A stretch of 64,000 nucleotides of DNA from Breviolum minutum Mf 1.05b.01 (GCA_000507305.1 DF239042.1:223327-287326), one strand, 5' to 3'; counted from the first letter of the stretch, positions 1 to 12,262 are shown. Notes: generated by a model not told the origin, from the letters alone. Numbers and translations: made by a program.

Positions 1-690
1 GCTGAACAACTCCCCCTTCTCTACCTTGGCCCTTACTGAACACACACCTCTTGGAAGTGGCATTTCCACGGCTCCACACAACCGCTTTTCAGTGAGCCAA
101 GTGTGTGTGTTGTTTTAAAAAGGCTGGTGGATTACTTAGTTTTAAACATATGAGTTTGTTTAGATCCGCAAAATACATACATATATGTACATATACGTAT
201 GTGAGGACAAGTTCGTTGCATCGCTAGGTATAACCATTATCAATCCGCATTGGCTTTGCAAGTCCCCATCCGTGGGATGGAAACCCAACTATTGTACTCG
301 CAAGCTACTATAACTTTTCATCACCAAAAACACTCACCCCACAAAAACATGGAAACCCAAAATCTCCTCAAAAACACAAGTGTTCAAGCCAAAAAAACTC
401 TGTAAAAAGAAAGGCTGGAACCCTGAAACTATCACCTGGAATTGAAAAGGAACAAGATCTTCCAACCAAACCTGCAATGATGTTGGTGTCCATTGAAAAA
501 AATCCAGTGTGGTATCGTTGTTTCTTTGGTTCCAGGAACCGTGCGTTTAGCTCCCGGTGGTTTTTTTTGGGCTCCCGGACGATCGCTGGACTTGGACCTC
601 GAGGAACTTTCCATCCATTTTCAGGTGCAAACTTGCTGTTAGTTTCAGGGAGAGTATCCAAAAAGAAGGATGCCTCAACAAATAAAAGAC

Positions 691-796
691 TATTTGGTGG
701 TTTCAACCCATCTGAAAAACATTATACAAAGTCAAATTGGATCATTTCCCCAAAACAGGGATGAAATTCCAAAAAAAGAAAGAAACCACCACCTAG
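691..796. mobile_element. MITE family A, copy 1
   Basis: Terminal inverted repeats of the type TTGGTGGTTTCAA / TTGAAACCACCACCTAG flank a core containing GTCAAATTGGATCATTTCCC. About 105 bp, no coding capacity. One of at least 17 copies or fragments in this window. Confidence 0.8.
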
Positions 797-1216
797 AAGA
801 TGAATCCTTAAGCATTTTCTGGGGAGGGTACTGATTTCACTCCAAACAAGATTGCAAAGAATTGAGGAAAAAAGCCTGGGTTCTAACCACTGATCCCAAA
901 AGGTTATGGGAATATCCCAAGCACCTAAAACTGATCTAAAAAAAGGGATTCCTTGAGTCCCCTTTCAAAATTCGGTGGGCATCGAGCTCTACATTTGCGG
1001 GTTTCAGCTCTGCGGGATATCATTGATGTTCAAAGTGGGAAAAAAAAACGTGATTTGTGGTGTTCCTGGAATTCGGGATAGAAAATCTGAAAGCCTTTGA
1101 ATGCACCAAAAAAAGCCTGGTTCTAGAAACCTGAAGATTCAAAAATTCTGGCAAATATATTACTGTAGAGGATCCCAAATGTAACTTTAAAAAATATGGA
1201 ATTGGACATATAAATT

Positions 1217-1310
1217 AGATGGTGGAGTCAACCCATCTGAAAAATATTAGTCAAATTGGATCATTTTCCCCAAGCAGGGGTGACAAACAAATGTTTGAAA
1301 CCACCAACTA
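1217..1310. mobile_element. MITE family A, copy 2
   Basis: Same core (AATATTAGTCAAATTGGATC) and right inverted end as copy 1; the left end is diverged (GGTGGAGTCAACCC). Confidence 0.8.
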
Positions 1311-1756
1311 AATCCAATTATATAACTCTTAACAGCTTTGGATTCTACATATACAACTCCCCCTCAAATAAAGTATATAAATAAAGCGGGTCCACGGACA
1401 CAAAAGCCTTCATGTCTAACTTTTGACATCTGGTCCTCAAAGATCTGCTAATTCAGACCTTCCATCTCCTTTTTTGCGAAGAAATAGGTCAACAAAATCG
1501 CACTTCAGAAATCCCAGCTTACCTCACCAAAAATCCATGTAAAATTCCCCGTAGCAAAGTTCAAGCAAAAAAGAAGTACAAAAAATGCAACGTTTTAATC
1601 CCCTAAGAAAAAAAAACAAAACAAATAAATAGGTTTAAAAGACTCATGATCCCTGTGGTTTTTAGGCCGCCATGTAAATCCCACACAAGATTTCCACGAT
1701 TCTCAATTTCAAGTGAGGAAGGGAATCACAGAAAAAGAACCTTCCAACCACTACAA

Positions 1757-1852
1757 GGTGGGCCCCGAACCGTTATAAATGGGATGAAATGGAGCCCCTA
1801 TAAATGGCCGCAAAATAAATGGGTAACTGCCCTACTTATAGGAGTTACCCCC
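1757..1852. mobile_element. Short repeat family K, copy 1
   Basis: Contains ACAAGGTGGGCCCC and CCCCTATAAATGGCC, motifs that recur near 26.6, 39.6 and 40.6 kb. Probably a short non-autonomous element; ends are not well defined. Confidence 0.5.
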
Positions 1853-1861
1853 CAGAAATGA

Positions 1862-1953
1862 AACATAGACATAGATACCACCAAAAATGGTCATATTTAA
1901 AGGGGGAGCCAACTTTTTCAAACCATGATTTTAAGTATCCATCATCCATGGTA
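1862..1953. mobile_element. MITE family F, copy 1
   Basis: Near-palindrome beginning AACATAGA..GATACC and ending GGTATCC-like..CATGG, with a middle AAAATGGTCATATTTAAAGG. Shares its middle with the copies at 12.1 and 15.2 kb. Confidence 0.65.
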
Positions 1954-2504
1954 GTTTTATAGCGATCGGAGGGGCCCACCTCGTGGCATTTCAAAAATAT
2001 TTGGCTTGAGGGAGCATTTGAAATGATTTTCGTGAACACCATTTCAACATGAAAAATGCTTCCCCCTACAGCATATCATTTTTACAACACCCATTCTTTC
2101 CCCTCAACTATTCCAGACAAAATGGGGTCAATACGAAAAGAACTGAGTTGAGTTCCAAAATGGTCTAGTCATTTTCCATGAAACAATGATTGTTGGACCT
2201 GGCTATTTGATCCCTGTTGGCTCCGTACTCCCTATTCTCCTTGAAGATTTTCGATATCCCAACATTCATAAACATCCCTCTCAAAAACCACAATCAGCAA
2301 CAAACTCTTAGAGGCACAACTCGAGCTAAAAAGTGAAGCTGGGTCTTCAGACTTCTTTTTGCTGCCTTTCTCCTGTGAGATGTGGCTTTTTTCAAACATG
2401 GCCAGCAAGGGATCAGATTTCCAGTCTCTCCATGCAGGCTGTTTCCGAATTGACAGCACTTGGCTTCCACCAGTTCAGTTTGCTTGATATTTAGTCAATC
2501 ACAA

Positions 2505-2603
2505 CTAGTTGGTGGTTTAAGCCATCTGAAAAATATTAGTCAAATTGGATCATTTCCCCAAGTAGGGATAAAGGATTTTAAAAAAATTGAAACCACCACC
2601 CAG
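2505..2603. mobile_element. MITE family A, copy 3
   Basis: Starts CTAGTTGGTGGTTTAA and ends TTGAAACCACCACCCAG around the standard core. Full length, about 99 bp. Confidence 0.85.
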
Positions 2604-3095
2604 ATAAAATAATACAACTTCCCGAAGCCTTACCATGTAGAGTCGTTTGTTTCCTTAGTGCCTTGATCATTTTCCAGTCATTGGTCTTGGGAGGCCTTTA
2701 GGGACATATCAAGCACCAACATATGACCCCAAAGCTCTTGGGCTCTGTGTTTGAAATATCGCCCGAAGCACCAGCAAATCACTGGACCCTGAAATGAACC
2801 AAGACAAAAAATGCTCCACTTGCCTTTTTTGGGTGGGCATCCCCAATTCTCAGTCATAAGCATTGTATTTATAATTTTCCTTTTTTCCAGCGATCATCAT
2901 GCTCTGGGCATTTCCAGCTTTCATCATTATAACCAACCCAAACAACGCACTAGTGTAAGGAAAATCCCCGAAAATTACCATAGATTTACATTGTTTGATC
3001 CCTCCAAAATGCGGATTTTTTTTCATGACCCCTCATTTTCTTCCTGGTTCTCTTGGAGAAGGAGTCAACCTGGAGTTCCCCCCCCACCAGTCACC

Positions 3096-3230
3096 ATGTT
3101 TCGCTGCTTGTCCTCCTTCTTGCGCCCCGAACTGCTGCTGCTGCTCCGCTTCCGTCGATCCTTGAACTGTAGCAACTGCAGCAATCTATGGATGTTCAAC
3201 CTCTATGGATCGATACTTGTCTGTTTTTCG
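3096..3230 (+). CDS. Candidate first exon, arginine/leucine-rich N-terminus
   Basis: An ATG at 3096 in the context CACCATG opens MFRCLSSFLRPELLLLLRFR, with mostly C or G third positions. That composition would suit a transit or signal peptide. No clear donor is visible, and the antisense strand is also open and Q/E-rich here. The strand is therefore not settled and no family is recognised. Confidence 0.3.
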
Positions 3231-4218
3231 TTGAGAACCAAACAAACACAAAAATCCGTAGATGTCTGAGGGTTTGGATTAAACCCATAACCCCTAACCC
3301 CTTCCCACCCCAAAAAAAAATCTGCTGTAATTATATTCCATCCATCCTTCGGTTCCCATCCAAAACGGAAAGGCTACTATATACCCTGCTGTTCGCCTTG
3401 CGGTTGCGACTTCTGGAACTACCTCCAAAAAGCTGCGGTTGGAGCTTGCGAAAATGAACAAAAGTCTTAATTTTTCTTGGCCAAACAAAGGTTGTACACG
3501 TCTCTTGATGCCAATTTTTCTTCGGAAAAAAGATATTTACGCAAAAAAAGGCATCCATCATTTAATTTGCAAAAGAGTGTTAGCTTCTCTGTGGCAAAGG
3601 CTTCAAAACTAATCCCTAGATAATCGAGTGGAGCGTCTTTTTTTTACATTTGGCTGGCATCTTTCTCGAATACCCCAAAAACAAAAGTACTTATATGCTA
3701 ATATGACATTCAAGTCACGTGGTGGTTTGTGCAGATTCAACGGCTGTTGAAAATGTGTGACTAATAAAAAATGTCCGATTCCATGAAAGACATTGAAATA
3801 CTGGTTGGTTCATGACGAGATTCCAATTACTGCTGGTGGGAATGAAGTTAATTCCAAAGAATCCCATCAATGGAGAGATTGTCGGATGAGGGTCTTTCTG
3901 TGAGTTTTGGAATGGTGTTTTTTGAGCAGGCCAAGACCAAGACTGAAAAATGCACAGATTGTATTTTTTTCCCCCGAAGTTTAACAGGTCGCCCATGAAA
4001 AATGATGGTCGGAAGACCACTTATACTTTCCTTTTGGGAAGCTACTTGTATCTGCTGCAATTTACATTTAAAAAAAAACTTTGAACATGTTTTTTTTCCA
4101 GCCCAGATTTCGAACATGGCCTATTTTGGGGTGACTTTTCATTCGCAACCCCCATCCCTTAAACAAACACCCCACCTGAACGCTTGCGCCTTCGAAGACC
4201 TCCCAAGGTAAGGCGCAA

Positions 4219-4300
4219 CTGGTTAATAGAGATCCTTCCAATCGTTTGTTATAATCCCTACATAAGTGGGTAGCATTTCATCCCCTACCCTAAACAACCG
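4219..4300. mobile_element. MITE family I, copy 1
   Basis: Shares GTTTGTTATAATCCCTACAT and TACCCTAAACAACC with the element at 15.66 kb, and related motifs with 49.4 and 52.6 kb. About 80 bp, no coding capacity. Confidence 0.6.
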
Positions 4301-4642
4301 AGCCTTTTCTTTCATTGCTCATTTGGTATATTTCGTTTTTGGTAGCTGTTAACTGCGCTGTTTGTGTTGCAGGTAGCCAGGGAAGATGCCGGGATATATT
4401 TCACCAAAGATGGGAAACACTCAAAATTTACCAGGAAATGAGACCTTTCCGCCTTTGTTCATCACTCCTCTCTGCGTCAAGTAAGAGCACTCTCACCAAA
4501 CCAACCCAAAACCCCTTGAAATCTTTATATAAAGAAACTCTTCTCTCTACCCTTCACTCGCCCCCCCCAAAAAAAATAGAAAAGTATTTAATTCAGGACC
4601 ACAAATTCTTCCATTTCCATACAAAAAGCTTTGTTTTCAACC

Positions 4643-4820
4643 ATGTTCTCCACCACGATTTTTCGAATCTCCAACGAATCCGGGCCTCGTCGACGACTTC
4701 GACTTCGACGGTCACTTCGACTCCTAGAGAAGTCGGTTACGGAAATGGCCGTTTTTTTAATCGCGAAAAAGGTGAAGAGTCCCTGGGTTTTCCGATCCAA
4801 AAAACGAAAAAGAAACGTAA
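4643..4820 (+). CDS. Candidate first exon ending at a GTAAGT donor
   Basis: An ATG at 4643 opens MFSTTIFRISNESGPRRRLR and a basic stretch. It ends at AAAGAAAC followed by GTAAGT, a consensus donor on the plus strand. The arginine-rich N-terminus could be an organelle-targeting peptide. A second plus frame is also open, so the reading frame is uncertain. No family is recognised and I could not find the next exon. Confidence 0.4.
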
Positions 4821-5587
4821 GTTGGAGCTTTGTTGGTTGTTTTTGTTGCTTGTTATTGTGAGAATTTCTGAAAATTGGTTGGATTGTTTGGATTGTTTTG
4901 AGTGTTTGATTTTTTTTTTTGGATTGGAAGAAAGTTTGGATTGTTGGTTGATTCAAGCGTTCAAGGCTTAGATTGTTGGAAAAAGAAACAATCCTGGAAT
5001 TAAAGGATGAGGTTGATTGGATCCTTTTCTCCGCTTTACCAAATTCAAGTGAAAATGAGCTTGGAGCAAAAAATAGTAAGCTTACAACCCCTATAGGGGT
5101 GGTCCAAATGCTTTTAAAAAAAAACCTTTGGTGGTCTACATTCCGTCAGGTTTTTTTTAGCATTTCGAGAATTTTTTCTAGAAGGTTGTGTGAATAAGCA
5201 AATGTCTAGAAGATACGTTGTGCCTATCCCACCAGCCACCAGCGGCTGGATGTTTTTTGGGGCGAAACATGCTGAAATCCCGATACTTCGGGCATTTTTT
5301 TACCAACGTGCCTTCGGAATCAGATGGGATGCTCCGATGTGAAAGGGGTCATTATATGACACCAATAACCCAAACAATGCACTATTTATAAGGAAAATGG
5401 GACCCTCAAAATTACCACAAATTGTGTATTGTTTGATTCCCCCCAAATAGATCCAAATGGGTTATTTAATGACCCCTGTTTGAAGGGGTTCATTCTTTAG
5501 GGTTTCTTCTTAAACGTTTTGCCCTTTTTAAACGGTGAAAATCTCAGGTTGAAGCTGCCGTTTGTTTTGAGGTTTTACAACCGGGGG

Positions 5588-5673
5588 CACCCATTTCAAA
5601 AATATGCTCCTCAAATTGGATCATTTCCCCACGTAGGGGTGAAAAAAAACAAATATTTGAAACCACCACCTAG
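5588..5673. mobile_element. MITE family A, copy 4 (left end lost)
   Basis: Core CAAATTGGATCATTTCCCC and intact right end ATTTGAAACCACCACCTAG; the left inverted repeat is replaced by unrelated sequence. Confidence 0.7.
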
Positions 5674-5997
5674 TTTTGAATTGGGAAAAAAATTGAGGCA
5701 GTCTTTTCACACCACTTTTTTGGGTGACAAATAAAAGAAGCAATTTCATCTACTAGGGATTCATGAATCCAAGAGTAGCTCGAGACTCTCGTGTTTTCCT
5801 TGATTTTTGTTGAAGTGTGGCAGCGCTTCAGCGGCCATTTTATGAATCCCTCAAATGTTTGTTCGCCGTTAAAAACAAATCGCCCTGGCCGAATCTGGTG
5901 GGTTTTTTTGGCTCAAAAAAGGTTGACCTTCAAGGGTGGATACCGTTGGGAGGAATGTTGGAAAGTCCACACATATCCCAAAGTCTCCTACGTCCTA

Positions 5998-6112
5998 CGG
6001 TGGATGGTGAAGAGAAATCCCGCGAGAAAACCACCTGGGATATGTAAAACCCCTGTAAATAATGGGATAAACTACCAACCTCAACTGGTGGATTTTTCTT
6101 CCACCAACAGTA
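5998..6112. mobile_element. MITE family B, diverged copy
   Basis: Right end CTTCCACCAACAGTA and internal AATGGGATAAACTACCAACC match the minus orientation of family B. The left end GGTGGATGGTGAAGAGAAATCC is a diverged inverted partner. Confidence 0.65.
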
Positions 6113-6253
6113 GTTCCAAACGTACCCCAAGTTGAGGATTTTTTCATACCCCCTCCACGGGTATCCCGCACCTGCGCCGGCCTCCGCGGTAGGAACGACC
6201 TCAAGGGCCGCAAATCAAATCATTCAAGCTTAGTCAGTGGATATAACATGAAA

Positions 6254-6351
6254 CTAGTTGGTGGTTTCAACCCATTTGAAAAATATTAGTCAAAATGGGA
6301 ATCTTCCCCAAATAGGGGTGAAAATAAAAGATATTTGAAACCACCACCTAG
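6254..6351. mobile_element. MITE family A, copy 5
   Basis: Full-length copy with CTAGTTGGTGGTTTCAA and TTTGAAACCACCACCTAG ends. Flanks GAAA and GAAG may be a diverged 4-bp target duplication. Confidence 0.85.
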
Positions 6352-6484
6352 GAAGTGTATGAAGTTTGGGTCCCGGTGTCATGACATTACCTCACCCTGT
6401 TGAGGTGGACAACTCTTCCGTAGTGTGGTGGATACTGGCAGCCCCTTTTTGCTGGTGGGGTCCTAAGTTGACTCAGCAGAATGC

Positions 6485-6645
6485 GTGGAGGATCATCCCA
6501 TTTAGTAACTGGTTATTAAGCATGGTGATCAGGTTTCGTCCCCTAAGGATCGGGTTGTGTTGTTCCCCTTCCAAATTTGGCCGGTTCATGGCTTATAAAT
6601 GGGGGAGATCTTAACCACTTACTGACTGGGATGATTCTCCAAGTA
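6485..6645. mobile_element. MITE family D, copy 1
   Basis: GGAGGATCATCCCA at the left and GGGATGATTCTCCAAGTA at the right are inverted. The interior TTCCCCTTCCAAAT and ATGGCTTATAAATGGGGG recur in the copies at 18.7 and 35.9 kb. Confidence 0.75.
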
Positions 6646-7085
6646 GAGAATCATATAACGTGTTTTAAATTTCACCTATTTGGCGCTGTTTTGAAAAGCG
6701 CAAAATGAGACGGGTTCCCAGCAATACCGCCGCCATTTGTGTCTTATGATACCGGTTGGTTTAAAGAAGGACCCCTGTAGTGACTAGTATTCTCCTTTGT
6801 ACTATTTATGTACATATATATATATATTCAATGATACAATGATACAACCCAGGTATAATAAATGATCCCCAGATCTCAAAAATCATAGTTACCAAGGGAA
6901 ATAGCAGGGTTTAACAGCTGGCCAATCAGGGAATAATTGTGAATGATTGTGAGGTTCTCCCAGCAGATTTGTTCATGAAGAATCCGCAAAAACTTCCAGT
7001 GAATCCCCAAACAGTGACAGTAGCAAGTGAAGGTTTTGGAACGGATCCTCATACTCCTAGAGGTGACTTTTCGAGGGGAATCACC

Positions 7086-7325
7086 CTAAAATATATATAT
7101 ATATGTGCGCATACATACATTTACATTTTATATATCCATATACATGCATATACAAATATACATACATTTCTTGTACGTATACCTATCTCTATGTGTGTGT
7201 ATATGTAAATGTATATATATTATATTATATATGTATATATATATATATTATATTTAGATGTACATATGTATAGATCTACATTTCTGTATAAATATGTTTT
7301 ATATATATAACATATTATAATATAA
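7086..7325. repeat. AT/TATATG microsatellite
   Basis: Irregular run of TATA, CATA and GTATAT units over about 240 bp, interrupted by short unique pieces. Confidence 0.85.
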
Positions 7326-7430
7326 TATGATAATTACATGTATCTGTTGCTCAACTTGAAGCCTTAAAATACATGATGTCCAATCCACCACTTCATGTAT
7401 TCCAATGGTCCATTCAGGTCCTCCTGTGTC

Positions 7431-7518
7431 AGGGGTACCCCAAAATGGATGCTTTATAATGGAAAACCCTATTGAAATGGATGCTTTGGGGGTACCACTA
7501 TTTTTGGAAACATCCAAG
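7431..7518. mobile_element. MITE family E, copy 1
   Basis: GGGGTACCCCAAAATGGATG ... GGGGGTACCACTATTTTTGG, with the central ATAATGGAAAACCC shared with the copies at 13.2 and 63.7 kb. Confidence 0.75.
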
Positions 7519-7607
7519 TAAAACAAAGCATCCCACACCCATGAAAAATGCCAAGAATCTTCGGCTGCGCTTGAAAAGAATACCTTGGTAAATTCCCAGG
7601 AAGTTGT

Positions 7608-7723
7608 CATAGGCCCATTGAAAAGAATAGTCCCCTGGAAATCTTGATTATAATTCCCCCACTAAAACCCATAGGTTTTTACGGAAAAAACCCATTCAAT
7701 AAATAGTCAACTTCGACTTCCAG
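7608..7723. mobile_element. MITE family J, copy 1
   Basis: Right end CTTCGACTTCCAGGGT and left end CCATTGAAAAGAATAGTCCC match the inverted-repeat family seen at 50.8, 54.0 and 55.1 kb. Confidence 0.55.
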
Positions 7724-7845
7724 GGTGTTGGCTTTTGCGTTGAACTCGCAAAGTATCATTTTCTAGCAAGTTTTGGGATGTACATCCGGGCTTTTTTCAA
7801 CATCCCTGTATCAATCAAATCTCTGTCGGGTGGCCCAAATTCATT

Positions 7846-8073
7846 TCAAGAATACGGGGGATGTCCGTATTTTTTGGGGGTTCCAAAACCTGATACTGTT
7901 TTCAAAACCATGCCCAAAGCAAAGAAAAAACCAACAAACCAAATCCAACAATAAGAGTCGACAATGAATTCCCTTAATTTTTTGGGGCCAAATTCCCTTT
8001 TACGTTCCCCCATCACGGCCGAGGGACTCCCACTCTGTGCCTTTTCTTTGGTTTCCACTTCCGTCTTCTCCAT
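7846..8073 (-). CDS. Hypothetical small protein with one membrane segment
   Basis: An ATG at 8073 opens a 75-codon frame: an acidic/basic start MEKTEVETKEKAQSGSPSAV, then a hydrophobic segment (IWFVGFFFALGMVL). Third positions are GC-rich in the first 22 codons only. A GTAAAA after codon 23 could be a donor, in which case the membrane part is intronic. No family recognised. Confidence 0.35.
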   Translation of the reverse strand: MEKTEVETKEKAQSGSPSAVMGERKREFGPKKLREFIVDSYCWIWFVGFFFALGMVLKTVSGFGTPKKYGHPPYS

Positions 8074-8457
8074 GGTGTGAACCGATGTTTTGGCCGTAAA
8101 AACCCCGTCACACAACGGGTTTAGGGGTCGTTGCAACGAAGCATCGATCTTGGGTTAGGATCCATTGATTATGTTGGGCAGGGTCAGATTGAAGTCATGT
8201 GGCAAATGAGGTAGTTGTTTCGATTTTGGTCATTGAGGTGCGACATATCTAAACATTGAGTCCACAAGGAAAACTAGTTTTACAGTCTAACAGTGTAACA
8301 CCTAGTCCAACACTTCAACACAAACTTTCACGTGATGTTATTTGTTTGTGCTTTGTGATTGTTGGAGATTTGCATCTGGGGATGATCTTGTCCTGGAAAG
8401 CCAAAAAACAGCATGCCAACAGCTTTGTTGTACATACAGCCGAAGCTGCCATTCAAA

Positions 8458-8561
8458 ACTGGTGGTTGAACCAACCCATGAACGAAAAATATCAAAATTT
8501 GAATCTTCGACGTCAAAAAAGGGACACCAAAATTCAAAATATGTCTGAAACCAACACCTGG
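8458..8561. mobile_element. MITE family A, diverged copy 6
   Basis: ACTGGTGGTTGAACCAACCC left and CTGAAACCAACACCTGG right, with a mutated core. Same length as intact copies. Confidence 0.6.
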
Positions 8562-9061
8562 CCAGTAAAAGGGGTTCTCTTTGTTTCTCTTTCCAAAAAC
8601 CTTTTGTTCACCAACTAGGGAATTGACACAACAGTAAATCAGAAAAGTTTGCATCCTTCAAACTTGTTGGCATTTTAGATGCTTTGAAGCAAAATTTGAC
8701 AAATTTGACAAGAAAAAGCTCAGGACAGGAGCCGTTTTAGCAACCATAGAACTTGCGCTGCAAGACATCGCAAGACAGTTCCAAAGTAATCGCAGTTGAG
8801 ATGAAAATTCTTGGACCAATATCTGCTGATAACTTTGGAGGGGCGCTTGGAATGCCTGCTGTCCCAAGTGATGAAATAGATTGACGGCAAAACCGTTGCC
8901 GGGATTGGTAGTGCAAACTCCCAGGGTGGCAGTGCACTACTTCTGACAGCACCAAAATGCCTGATATTCAGCTGCATGATGCTCAAAACTAAGTCATTGC
9001 ATGAGTCGCAAGATTGATGTGAGATACATGTCCGCAGAGTGGTAGCAAAATGGTATTCAAA

Positions 9062-9172
9062 CCTACACCCCTTAAAATTAACAGTTCGACCCTGAAAAAT
9101 GATGGTGGGAAGATGAGTTTCCCTTTGGGATGGCCTACTTTCAGGTGCAATGTTAGTTTCAGGGAGGGTATA
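9062..9172. mobile_element. MITE family G, copy 1
   Basis: CACCCCTTAAAATTAACAG at the left pairs loosely with GTTAGTTTCAGGGAGGGTAT at the right. Related ends occur near 3.97, 14.2, 50.1 and 63.05 kb. Confidence 0.5.
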
Positions 9173-9320
9173 TCTTCAGATTGCTCCTGCGTTTAGTGCT
9201 GTCAGCAAAGAAGCTGACGGATTAACCCGCGAAATCCAAATCCAAAGACGTGAAAAAAAAAACGTGTCGTCCTTCCATCAGGTTTCAGCGAAAAATGCCG
9301 TTTTTTTAATATATAGAAAA

Positions 9321-9430
9321 TACTGTTGATGGAAGAAATCCTGCTAACCAGTTACAGGTTGGTAGTTTATCCCATTATTTTCAGGGTTTTATACATAACA
9401 AGTGGTGCAGGATTTCTTCCATCAACAGTA
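9321..9430. mobile_element. MITE family B, copy 1
   Basis: Near-perfect 24-bp inverted ends TACTGTTGATGGAAGAAATC and its complement, with TA at both tips (consistent with a TA target duplication). The interior contains GGTTGGTAGTTTATCCCATT. Confidence 0.9.
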
Positions 9431-10115
9431 TCCACTTCTTGTGGTGACTGTTTTTTTTTGGGGGGTGGATGCACTTTCCACTGAACCATTGTTGGAGTAA
9501 ATGGATCAAATGAAAGGATCTTGGATGCGGCTCTGTCAACTCCACTTTGTCATGATTGCCTACCTGGACCATTTCAAAAGCCAGCCGACAATCGACAAGT
9601 CTGCTGTCCAGAGCAAAACAGCAACTGCTGTGTCCACATTGCTCTAGAAAGCAGAATTCGATTATGCACAATTCAGTCGCCAGCTGGAAAGTCATCAGCG
9701 CCAACATGCTAGTCCGAACAAGTGTCAAATACATCGTAAACAGAACAAATGGGCAGGTGGTTATCACTTTTTGTTGGCAAGTTTTCACAGATCCTTTCCA
9801 GGTTTTTTTGGACTGAATACAGTCCGGGGGTTGGTCTTTTGCAGGCCTGATTTTATCTCAACAGTTTTCCACTATGGCAAACTCAGAAATTCATGGAATT
9901 GCATGATGACAACTAGCATCATCTCCCAGTTAAGTTGCCCTCCTTCCAATTCAGTGGGAGATGCGAATATACTATAATTAACGTTGACTCATTCCCCAAG
10001 AGGGTACCAAAAAAAACACCTCCCAAAGTCGTCAAATCTAGCGGAAGCGATGATTCTGCAGTTCTGGTTAGTTTGATATCTATCTATTATGTATAAATAT
10101 TATATATCTACCTTT

Positions 10116-10170
10116 CCATCTATGCATCTATCTATCGATCTACCTGTCTACCTCTCTCTATCTCTCTCTA

Positions 10171-10203
<33 letters not shown>

Positions 10204-10228
10204 ATCTCTCTATCTCTCTATCTCTCTA

Positions 10229-10259
<31 letters not shown>

Positions 10260-10290
10260 ATCTCTATTTATCTCTATCTCTATCTCTGTG
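10116..10290. repeat. CTAT/CTCT microsatellite
   Basis: About 175 bp of irregular TATCTCTC and CTATCTAT units; flanking DNA to about 10395 keeps scattered CTATC motifs. Confidence 0.9.
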
Positions 10291-12073
10291 TATCTATCCA
10301 ATTCAATCTATCTAACCCTATCATATCTATAGAATCCTGTATTATCTAATCCTATCTATCTAATCCTATCTATCCACCCATGCATCTACAGTATCCATCC
10401 AGATCCTAATGTCTAGCTGCAAACCAAACGATTTCTATTTGAAATGTATTATTAGCATTATCCATCTTTCAAAAACAAAAGTCAGCTCAACAGCTCAACA
10501 GCTTCACAGCCATTCACGGTCCTCAGGATGGCCAGCAAAAGGCCAGTCGTGAGCTTTACACCCGGGAAGTCAAGGAGTCGAGGAAGTCATTTTCTCAGAG
10601 ATGCGCTTGCCAAGGACACCAAGAGTTGGTTTTTCGGTTATTTGAGACCCCCCGAAACCTAAACCTAACGGTTTAGGTAACCCAAAATGACGCCATAATA
10701 TGTTGATAGGAGATACATGAAAAGAAACAATATTGATATTATTTGATATCTATTGATCTATGTTCGATTTCGGGGGTATCAAGTTGTATTGCATCAAGTA
10801 TCGCATCATGTAACAAGTGTAAAATGTGAAAATAGAAACGTACATTTGAGGAAGAAAACACTGAATTATTGTAAGACTTATATATACATATTTTTTCAGC
10901 TTGTGTGTAAAAAAATCATGTGTTTATCTCAACTTCTTGAAAGTCTGTCTCTCTTATTCTTATATCATACTACTCTGTTGCTGTCTTTACTAAGTGGTTT
11001 TCAAAAAATAAAAAATATAAACCGTGATGCAGGCCGCACTGAAAAAATGCTCCTTTTCGTTGGCTTCCCTGAGGGAATGCCAGAGTAGGTGTTCAACCTG
11101 TCAAAAGTTGCAGTGGCGATGAAGCTTAGCCTCTATCAGATGCCGTACCGTGCCGTCAACACCGAGTCTCTGTCTGTCAGACATGCACGAAATCGATCGA
11201 TTTTTGTTCGGATGGTATTTTTTGAGAACGGCAGGGAATCAATTCGAATAGGAAAATATGGAGATCTGTTCTCAGGAAGCTTTATGTAACTTTCCATGAA
11301 CTTTCCGAATCAATTGAAAGATGTTGGTGAATGGGTGAATTGTCCCCAGAAAGGGATGAAATTGCTTTAAAAGATGATTGAAACCGTCATCCAGTTCGTA
11401 TAGCAGCCTGGAGTTTGTTTTTTTAATCGATTGTTTCATTGTCCACTTCAGCATCTTCAAAGATCTTATATAGTTACCAGTACAGTAACTTCTTTATGCT
11501 TTCCAACAAGAGAAAATCTACTACATTTAAAATTCAAAAAATGTTTGGGTAACTGATACTTCAACAACCTAAAAAAGCTTCGAGACAAGGGTCGATTCTA
11601 AACCTAGCCTTGTGCAGCTGACTTCACGCTAGTTGCTATGATTACGTCACGATGCACAAACAGAGACTCAGAAAACATGCAGAAAACGTGGCATTCAGGA
11701 AGATCGGAAAATCTTCTTCAGTCCAGCAAACATTCACTCAAAATCTGTCACTTACCAAGAATTTGTGCAGTACACATGCATCCAAACAAAAGAAAATGAA
11801 CAATGAAAACCATGAATTTTGCAAAAACCCACCACTTTCTATATAACGCCATCTAGAAATGCATTGCTTATGCAACCGCAACCCGGACCAATTTGGGAAG
11901 AAGATTTTTCCGCCGAACACTTCGGAACTTAGCTTTTGGAATCGCCAAATGAATTAAATCGTGATCATCGTTCTCGCCTCGAAGATCCAAACCGTGGAGA
12001 CGTTCGTTTAGGGTTCATTGGGTTTTCACAGGGGGGTCCTAAAGAATGCACAATAATTACACCCCAGCAATCA

Positions 12074-12147
12074 AACATGGATACCAAAAAAGGCCATATT
12101 TTAAAGGAGTCACGTGTTCCAAACCATCATTTTGGGTATCCATGTTA
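12074..12147. mobile_element. MITE family F, copy 2
   Basis: AACATGGATACC at the left and GGTATCCATGTTA at the right are inverted; about 74 bp. Confidence 0.75.
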
Positions 12148-12154
12148 AGGAAAA

Positions 12155-12262
12155 TACTGTTGATGGCCAACATCCTGCCAAAACCAGTTGAGGTTGGTAG
12201 TTTATCCCATTTACAGGTTTTATACATCCCAGGTGGTGCAAGATTTTTTTGCATCAACAGTA
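12155..12262. mobile_element. MITE family B, copy 2
   Basis: TACTGTTGATGG ... GCATCAACAGTA inverted ends and the typical interior GAGGTTGGTAGTTTATCCCA. Sits 7 bp from family F copy 2. Confidence 0.85.

Larger units (their letters stand above)
1..3090. other. Repeat-rich stretch without a supported gene
   Basis: I find no exon with convincing splice sites here. The stretch holds three family-A elements, one family-F element and one family-K element (listed separately), short AT tracts and poly-A/T runs. Short open frames exist on both strands but look like chance. Confidence 0.5.
5200..7840. other. Repeat-rich stretch without a supported gene
   Basis: Holds family A copies 4 and 5, a B copy, a D copy, an E copy, a J copy and a long AT-rich microsatellite. 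No exon with good splice sites and coding composition was found. Confidence 0.5.

Noticed and set aside
5895..5925. Possible relic of the dinoflagellate spliced leader (TTTTTTTGGCTCAA)
   Set aside because: Only the TTGGCTCAA end is similar; the CCGTAGCCATT part is missing, so it is probably chance. A related TGGCTCAA at 12.57 kb was rejected for the same reason.
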